From Christensenella sp. UBA6420 (lineage in GTDB: Bacteria; Bacillota; Clostridia; Christensenellales; DTU072): 27,270 nt of DNA. Location of the stretch: NCBI GenBank assembly GCA_002439705.1, contig DJPE01000022.1, forward strand, positions 14,437 through 41,706, given 5' to 3'. Position numbers and translations under genes: made by a program. The number at the start of each line of letters is the position of its first letter. The first letter of the stretch is position 1. Positions 23,301 to 27,270 of this stretch are shown piece by piece. The notes below the pieces were generated by a model. It was given only the letters and a program-made list of their open reading frames with translations, made no database searches and was not told the origin of the DNA.

Positions 23301-24941
23301 TCAGTTATCTTTTTGCGGAGTCACTATTACGGTTTTGTAATTAGTATAAGTGACTTGCCCGGGGAGAGCGGACGGAATTTTTTTGACGAACTTAACGAGC
23401 GCGTAGTCCACTTCGATTTTGCCGTCCTGCTTTGCGTCGCTGTAATATGCGGCTATGCCCGCGGCTTTCAAGAGTATTTCGTCGGTGTATTCGCCCTTAA
23501 TAACGACGTGAGTACCGTGATGGTTCTTGACGTGCAACCATAAATCGCCGCGGTCGGCTATTTTGAAAGTTACGTCGTTGTTCTGCAAATTGTTTCTACC
23601 GAAAATTATTTCGCAATTATCGAGTTTAAGGCGAGTGGGAGCGGACGGTTTCTGCCGCTTTTCCGCCTTATTTTGTTTGTAGCCGTTAAGGGAATTGAGT
23701 TCTTTTAGTATTTCTTCGTATTCCGTTTTCGTAAAAGAACTCGCTACGGACACTTCGATGGATTTCAGGTAATCGCGTTGCTTGTACAGTTCGTCGAGTT
23801 GGATTTCGGCTATTTCCACAGCGCGTTTTTGTTTGTTGTATTTTTTAAGAAGATTTTTCGCCGTCACGGAGGGCTTTTCGTCGGCGACGAGCGGAATAGT
23901 GACTTTTTCTCCGTCGAAACCGTCTACGGTAACGGATTTGTCGCCCGGTTTAACCATCCAAAGATAGTTCATAAGTAACGTTCCCGCAATTCTGTTTTTT
24001 TCCGCGTTGTCTTTATCTTTGATTTTGGAAAGGTTATCTTCTATGCGGCGTTCGTTCTTTGCCTGCAAGCGTTTAAGAACGGTCGTTACCGTCTTGGAAC
24101 TCGCTTTTTTGCGTTCTTCACCGTCGCGTAACAGATAAAATTTATTCAGAGCGTCGTTAAGGCTATCGCATTTATCGAAATTTGCGTTGACGGTTGCGTA
24201 GGGATAAACGTAATAGTCGGCGATTTTTCCGTCGGAATTTTTCTTTATTACGGGGCAAAAACTTTTTTCAAAAAAAATATTCGTAAGTTCCCGTATCTTT
24301 TCGCGGGGATTATCCGCATAGAATATTTCTTTTGCCGTTTCTTTACCGATGCCGCTTATAAGTTTAGGAAGTTCGTCGTAAGACGAGATAGGGGAAGAAA
24401 AAACTTTGTCGAGAGCTGCGTCGTCGTCGAGCGAAACCCTGTTTTTCGGTTGCAAAACATAGTTAAGGTTAGGTAAGATGTAACGGGTCGTACTTTGGTC
24501 GAAATGTATCCTGCGGATAGCGTCTATTATTACGAAATTATCGTCGGTAAGAATAATATTCGAGTATCTTCCCATAAGTTCCGCAATAAGGAAGTATTTT
24601 TTTACGTCTTTAAGTTCGTTCCTTGCGTCGACGGTAAACTTTATTATTCTGTCGTAGTTAAATATCGATACGTCGGAAATATTGCCGCCGGTAAGATGCT
24701 TTCTTAACAGCATACAAAACGCGGGAGCGGATAAAGAGTTTTCCTTTTTCTGTGTGGAAAGGTGCGCCCGCGGAGAAGACGGGCTTGCGCTTATGACGAG
24801 ATTGTGCATTTTACCGTTGTTTTTTACGAGAACGGTAATTTCGTCAATTTCCGGTTGATATATTTTTTCTATTCGTCCGCCTTTTAACGAAACGTTCAGT
24901 TCGTCGGCGAGAGCTTTAAGTAAAATTACGTCGTTTGGCAT
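23301..24941 (-). CDS. rqcH: Rqc2 homologue RqcH (NFACT family, ribosome quality control)
   Basis: This 546-residue protein binds stalled 50S subunits and directs C-terminal alanine tailing of blocked nascent chains. It has an NFACT-N domain (1 to about 200) with Asp97-Arg98 in IFNYDRII, the pair required for tailing in B. subtilis RqcH. A helix-hairpin-helix segment follows (LPKLISGIGKETAKEIF), then a long coiled coil (about 270-410). The C-terminal NFACT-R domain contains DRGDLWLHVKNHHGTHVVIK. I chose ATG at 24939-24941 because it places the DR pair at 97-98; an upstream TTG at 24957-24959 would add six residues that overlap the predicted -10. No ribosome binding site is visible, so the mRNA may be leaderless. 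Older names are FbpA or fibronectin-binding protein. Confidence 0.95.
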   Translation of the reverse strand: MPNDVILLKALADELNVSLKGGRIEKIYQPEIDEITVLVKNNGKMHNLVISASPSSPRAHLSTQKKENSLSAPAFCMLLRKHLTGGNISDVSIFNYDRIIKFTVDARNELKDVKKYFLIAELMGRYSNIILTDDNFVIIDAIRRIHFDQSTTRYILPNLNYVLQPKNRVSLDDDAALDKVFSSPISSYDELPKLISGIGKETAKEIFYADNPREKIRELTNIFFEKSFCPVIKKNSDGKIADYYVYPYATVNANFDKCDSLNDALNKFYLLRDGEERKKASSKTVTTVLKRLQAKNERRIEDNLSKIKDKDNAEKNRIAGTLLMNYLWMVKPGDKSVTVDGFDGEKVTIPLVADEKPSVTAKNLLKKYNKQKRAVEIAEIQLDELYKQRDYLKSIEVSVASSFTKTEYEEILKELNSLNGYKQNKAEKRQKPSAPTRLKLDNCEIIFGRNNLQNNDVTFKIADRGDLWLHVKNHHGTHVVIKGEYTDEILLKAAGIAAYYSDAKQDGKIEVDYALVKFVKKIPSALPGQVTYTNYKTVIVTPQKDN

Positions 24942-24947
24942 AGTCTT

Positions 24948-24977
24948 ATTGTAACACAAAATATTAAAAACTGCGAA
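24948..24977 (-). promoter_or_regulatory. Promoter abutting rqcH start codon
   Basis: On the minus strand TTCGCA (24972-24977), an 18-bp spacer and TACAAT (24948-24953) with an upstream TGT that fits an extended -10. Six bases separate the -10 from the A of the ATG, so transcription would start at the start codon. Confidence 0.5.
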
Positions 24978-25075
24978 AGTTTATATAAAATATAAAAACT
25001 TATTAACTCGGTTTTTACTGAAAACGATTTTCGGACGGCGACGAGTCGAAATTTTGGTTACAGAAAAGTAATTAG

Positions 25076-25095
25076 ATTGCGATATTGATAGCAAT
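25076..25095. repeat. Imperfect palindrome upstream of DUF512 promoter
   Basis: ATTGCGATATTGATAGCAAT has 7 of 10 symmetric pairs, with perfect ATTGC/GCAAT arms. It ends 3 bp before the -35 of the plus-strand gene. It is a possible operator; chance is a fair alternative in this AT-rich gap. Confidence 0.25.
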
Positions 25096-25098
25096 TAT

Positions 25099-25127
25099 TT
25101 GACTTTTGACCGCTTATAAAGGATAAT
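25099..25127 (+). promoter_or_regulatory. Promoter of DUF512-der operon
   Basis: TTGACT (25099-25104), a 17-bp spacer and GATAAT (25122-25127). The predicted start is about 25134-25136, at the ATG. The only ribosome-site-like string, AAAGG at 25118-25122, is 13 nt from the ATG and overlaps the -10. Confidence 0.65.
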
Positions 25128-25135
25128 ATTATATT

Positions 25136-26425
25136 ATGGCTAAAATTGTGAGCGTGGATAAAGAAAGTCCCTTGTACGGCAAAGTAAAAGTCGGGGATAA
25201 CGTAATTAAGATAGACGGAAGACCTTTTTCCGACCTTATCGACTACGCTTACGCCGACTCGCTCGAAACGGGAGAAATCGTCCTGGAGCGCGACGAGGAA
25301 GAAATATCCGTTGCGTTTGAAAAAGAGTTGCCGTCGGATACGCTCGGACTTACTTTCGACGAAAGCGTGGAAATTACTCCCGTCGAATGTAGGAACAACT
25401 GTATTTTCTGTTTCGTAAAACAGTTGCCGCAAGGGCTAAGAAAAACTCTTTACGTCAAAGACGACGATTACAGGCTGTCTTTTATATGCGGTTCTTACAT
25501 AACGTGTACCAACCTTAGCGAAAAGGACGTGAAGAGAATAATAGATTACCGCCTTTCGCCCTTATATATATCGGTACACGCCACCGACGAAACCGTCCGC
25601 AAGTTTATGCTCGGTATTAAACGGTGTCCCGAACAAATGCCGATGTTAAAAAGATTTATCGACGCGGGAATTACCATAAACGCGCAGATAGTTCTCGTAG
25701 CGGGAGTAAACGACGGAGAGATAATGAAGAAATCTCTTAACGACCTTTACGATATAGGCGTGTCGACGGTAGCGATAGTACCCGTAGGACTTACGGGACA
25801 CAGGCAGGGACTTTATAATTTAAGTCCGCTCAACAAAGAGCAAGCCGAAGAAGCCATAAAAATAACGGAAGACTTTTTTGACGGACACGAAGGATTTTGC
25901 TACTGCTCGGACGAAATGTACCAGATAGCGAAAAAGGACGTGCCTGCGCCCGAATATTACGGAAGTTACGACCAGATAGAAAACGGCGTCGGACTTATAG
26001 CTAAGTTTTTCGAAGAATTGACCTATGCGTTAAGCGTGGCTCGCCGTCCGCTAAGGAAAAGACGCGTGGGTGTATTTACGGGAATGAGCGCGGTAAACGT
26101 AATGAACAAAGCTAAGGAAATGATAGAAAGCAAGTTCAAAAACGTAACCATAAACGTTTATCCCGTGGTAAACAAATTTTTCGGAGAAACGGTTACGGTT
26201 ACGGGATTAGTTACGGCAACCGACATTATTCGTAGCTACGGCGACAGAAAGTTTGAAGAAGATTACTTACAGATACCGTCTGTTATGTTAAAGGAATTCG
26301 GCGACGTGTTCCTGGACGACAAATCTGTGGGAGAACTAAGCAAGGCGCTTAACAAAAAAATAGTAGTGGCTCATTCCGACGGAGAGGGATTTCTTAAAGG
26401 AATACTGCGAGGAGACAGAAAATGA
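25136..26425 (+). CDS. DUF512 family radical SAM protein with PDZ-like N-terminus
   Basis: This 429-residue protein begins with a PDZ-like fold (1 to about 62; SPLYGKVKVGDNVIKIDGRP). The next part carries the iron-sulfur motif Cys85-x3-Cys89-x2-Cys92 (CRNNCIFCF), as in radical SAM enzymes. The family-specific stretches KDDDYRLSFICGSYIT and RLSPLYISVHATDE follow, and then a C-terminal DUF512 domain with GVFTGMSAV and VVNKFFGETVTVTGL. Members are widespread in Clostridia, often next to der. Their substrate is not established to my knowledge. Here the stop overlaps the der start by 4 nt (ATGA), so the two are translationally coupled, which suggests a role linked to ribosome assembly or RNA, though this is inference. 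The promoter abuts the start codon. Confidence 0.92.
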   Translation: MAKIVSVDKESPLYGKVKVGDNVIKIDGRPFSDLIDYAYADSLETGEIVLERDEEEISVAFEKELPSDTLGLTFDESVEITPVECRNNCIFCFVKQLPQGLRKTLYVKDDDYRLSFICGSYITCTNLSEKDVKRIIDYRLSPLYISVHATDETVRKFMLGIKRCPEQMPMLKRFIDAGITINAQIVLVAGVNDGEIMKKSLNDLYDIGVSTVAIVPVGLTGHRQGLYNLSPLNKEQAEEAIKITEDFFDGHEGFCYCSDEMYQIAKKDVPAPEYYGSYDQIENGVGLIAKFFEELTYALSVARRPLRKRRVGVFTGMSAVNVMNKAKEMIESKFKNVTINVYPVVNKFFGETVTVTGLVTATDIIRSYGDRKFEEDYLQIPSVMLKEFGDVFLDDKSVGELSKALNKKIVVAHSDGEGFLKGILRGDRK

Positions 26426-27270
26426 TAAAACCGTTAGTAGCGATAGTAGGCAGACCGAACGTAGGTAAAAGCACGTTTTTTAATCGTCTTGCCGGTAAGA
26501 GAATAAGCATAGTCGAAGATATGCCCGGCGTTACCCGCGACAGAATTTACGCCGACGCGGAGTGGTGCGGATATTCTTTCACCATGGTCGATACAGGCGG
26601 AATAGAAATCCACTCCGAAGATAAAATGTGGAAACATATCAAAGCTCAGGCTGAGTTAGCCGTAGAACTTGCCGACGTAATACTGTTTTTCGTGGACGGA
26701 AAGACGGGCATAATGTCGGACGATTACGACGTGGCGGACTATCTCAGGAAGAGTAAAAAACCTATCGTTCTCGCCGTAAACAAGATAGACAACAACAACT
26801 ACGACTTAGTGTACGATTTTTATGCGTTGGGACTCGGCGAACCTATCCCCGTGTCGAGCGAACAAGGTCTTAATTTAGGCGACCTTTTGGACGAAATAGT
26901 CAAATATTTTCCTGAAAGAGTAGAATCCGACGCCGAAAAGGAAGCCTTAAAAATTGCCGTCGTCGGCAAACCGAACGCAGGTAAAAGTTCTCTTGTCAAC
27001 AGAATTTTAGGGTTTAACAGAGTAATAGTAAGCGACGTAGCTGGGACTACAAGAGACGCTATCGACACGCCTTTTTCCGTGGACGGAAAAGAATACAGAA
27101 TAATAGACACTGCGGGTATCCGTCGTAAAAACAAGGTAGAAGAAGACGTCGAATATTACAGCGTGGTAAGAAGTATCGACGCTATGAGAAGAGCCGACGT
27201 CGTAGCCGTAGTAATCGACGCAAGCGAACCTTTGAGCGAGCAGGACATAAAAATCTGCGGTCTGGTACCG
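26422..27270 (+). CDS. der: Ribosome-associated GTPase Der/EngA (3' partial)
   Basis: The frame runs to the window end without a stop; 283 of the usual 435-440 or so residues are visible. Der is an essential double GTPase for 50S subunit assembly. The first G domain has GRPNVGKS (10-17), VEDMPGVTRDR, DTGG and NKID (120-123). The second begins with GKPNAGKS (182-189) and continues with DVAGTTRDAID and DTAGIRRKNKVEEDVEYYS, the classic second-domain switch II segment. The second NKxD motif and the KH-like domain lie beyond the window. The ATG overlaps the stop of the DUF512 gene, and GGAGACAG (26411-26418) lies inside that gene as its ribosome binding site. The identity is certain from the tandem G domains. 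Confidence 0.96.
   Translation, partial: MIKPLVAIVGRPNVGKSTFFNRLAGKRISIVEDMPGVTRDRIYADAEWCGYSFTMVDTGGIEIHSEDKMWKHIKAQAELAVELADVILFFVDGKTGIMSDDYDVADYLRKSKKPIVLAVNKIDNNNYDLVYDFYALGLGEPIPVSSEQGLNLGDLLDEIVKYFPERVESDAEKEALKIAVVGKPNAGKSSLVNRILGFNRVIVSDVAGTTRDAIDTPFSVDGKEYRIIDTAGIRRKNKVEEDVEYYSVVRSIDAMRRADVVAVVIDASEPLSEQDIKICGLVP

Overview
This window looks like a chromosomal core region of a Firmicutes (Bacillota) bacterium, most likely a member of Clostridia. The evidence is strong AGGAG-type ribosome binding sites, consensus sigma-A promoters, a Gram-positive type PyrR attenuator, an RqcH homologue, a DUF512 radical-SAM gene overlapping der, and lipoproteins with Gram-positive lipoboxes. I suspect an uncultured gut lineage of the Christensenellales kind from the general style of the proteins, but nothing here proves it. 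I see no insertion sequence, prophage, CRISPR array, rRNA or tRNA. Coding density is high and no gene-free gap exceeds 300 bases. The largest gap is 16953-17241.

Layout. 1-4130: two overlapping genes for a heterodimeric ABC exporter. The first is cut by the window start and carries an unusually long insertion before its second membrane helix. 4291-5466: a long, divergent PRPP synthetase with its own promoter and terminator. 5626-10124: both subunits of a type IIA topoisomerase (gyrase or topoisomerase IV), overlapping by one base, behind a near-consensus promoter. 10298-14188: a small lipoprotein, prolyl-tRNA synthetase, a 57-nt element that folds as a compact three-way junction, and a large unrecognised lipoprotein. 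14264-16952 (minus strand): asd-dapA-dapB, the aspartate branch to dihydrodipicolinate and tetrahydrodipicolinate for lysine and diaminopimelate. 17242-20894: a 928-residue regulator with a SARP-type DNA-binding end and a degenerate ATPase front, followed after 2 nt by an RlmI-like methyltransferase. 20914-23216: promoter, complete PyrR attenuator, pyrR and a uracil permease. 23301-24941 (minus): rqcH. 25136-27270: a DUF512 radical-SAM protein and the first two GTPase domains of der, cut by the window end.

How it works together. Most genes are housekeeping: envelope precursor synthesis (asd, dapA, dapB), nucleotide salvage and PRPP supply (prs, pyrR, permease), DNA topology, tRNA charging, ribosome assembly (der) and ribosome rescue (rqcH). 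Three things do not reduce to known families: the three-way-junction RNA between proS and the lipoprotein gene (12428-12484), the solitary STAND/SARP-like regulator that has lost its P-loop lysine, and structured DNA upstream of asd whose pairing fits minus-strand RNA. All structures and promoters were paired by eye, without folding software or alignments.
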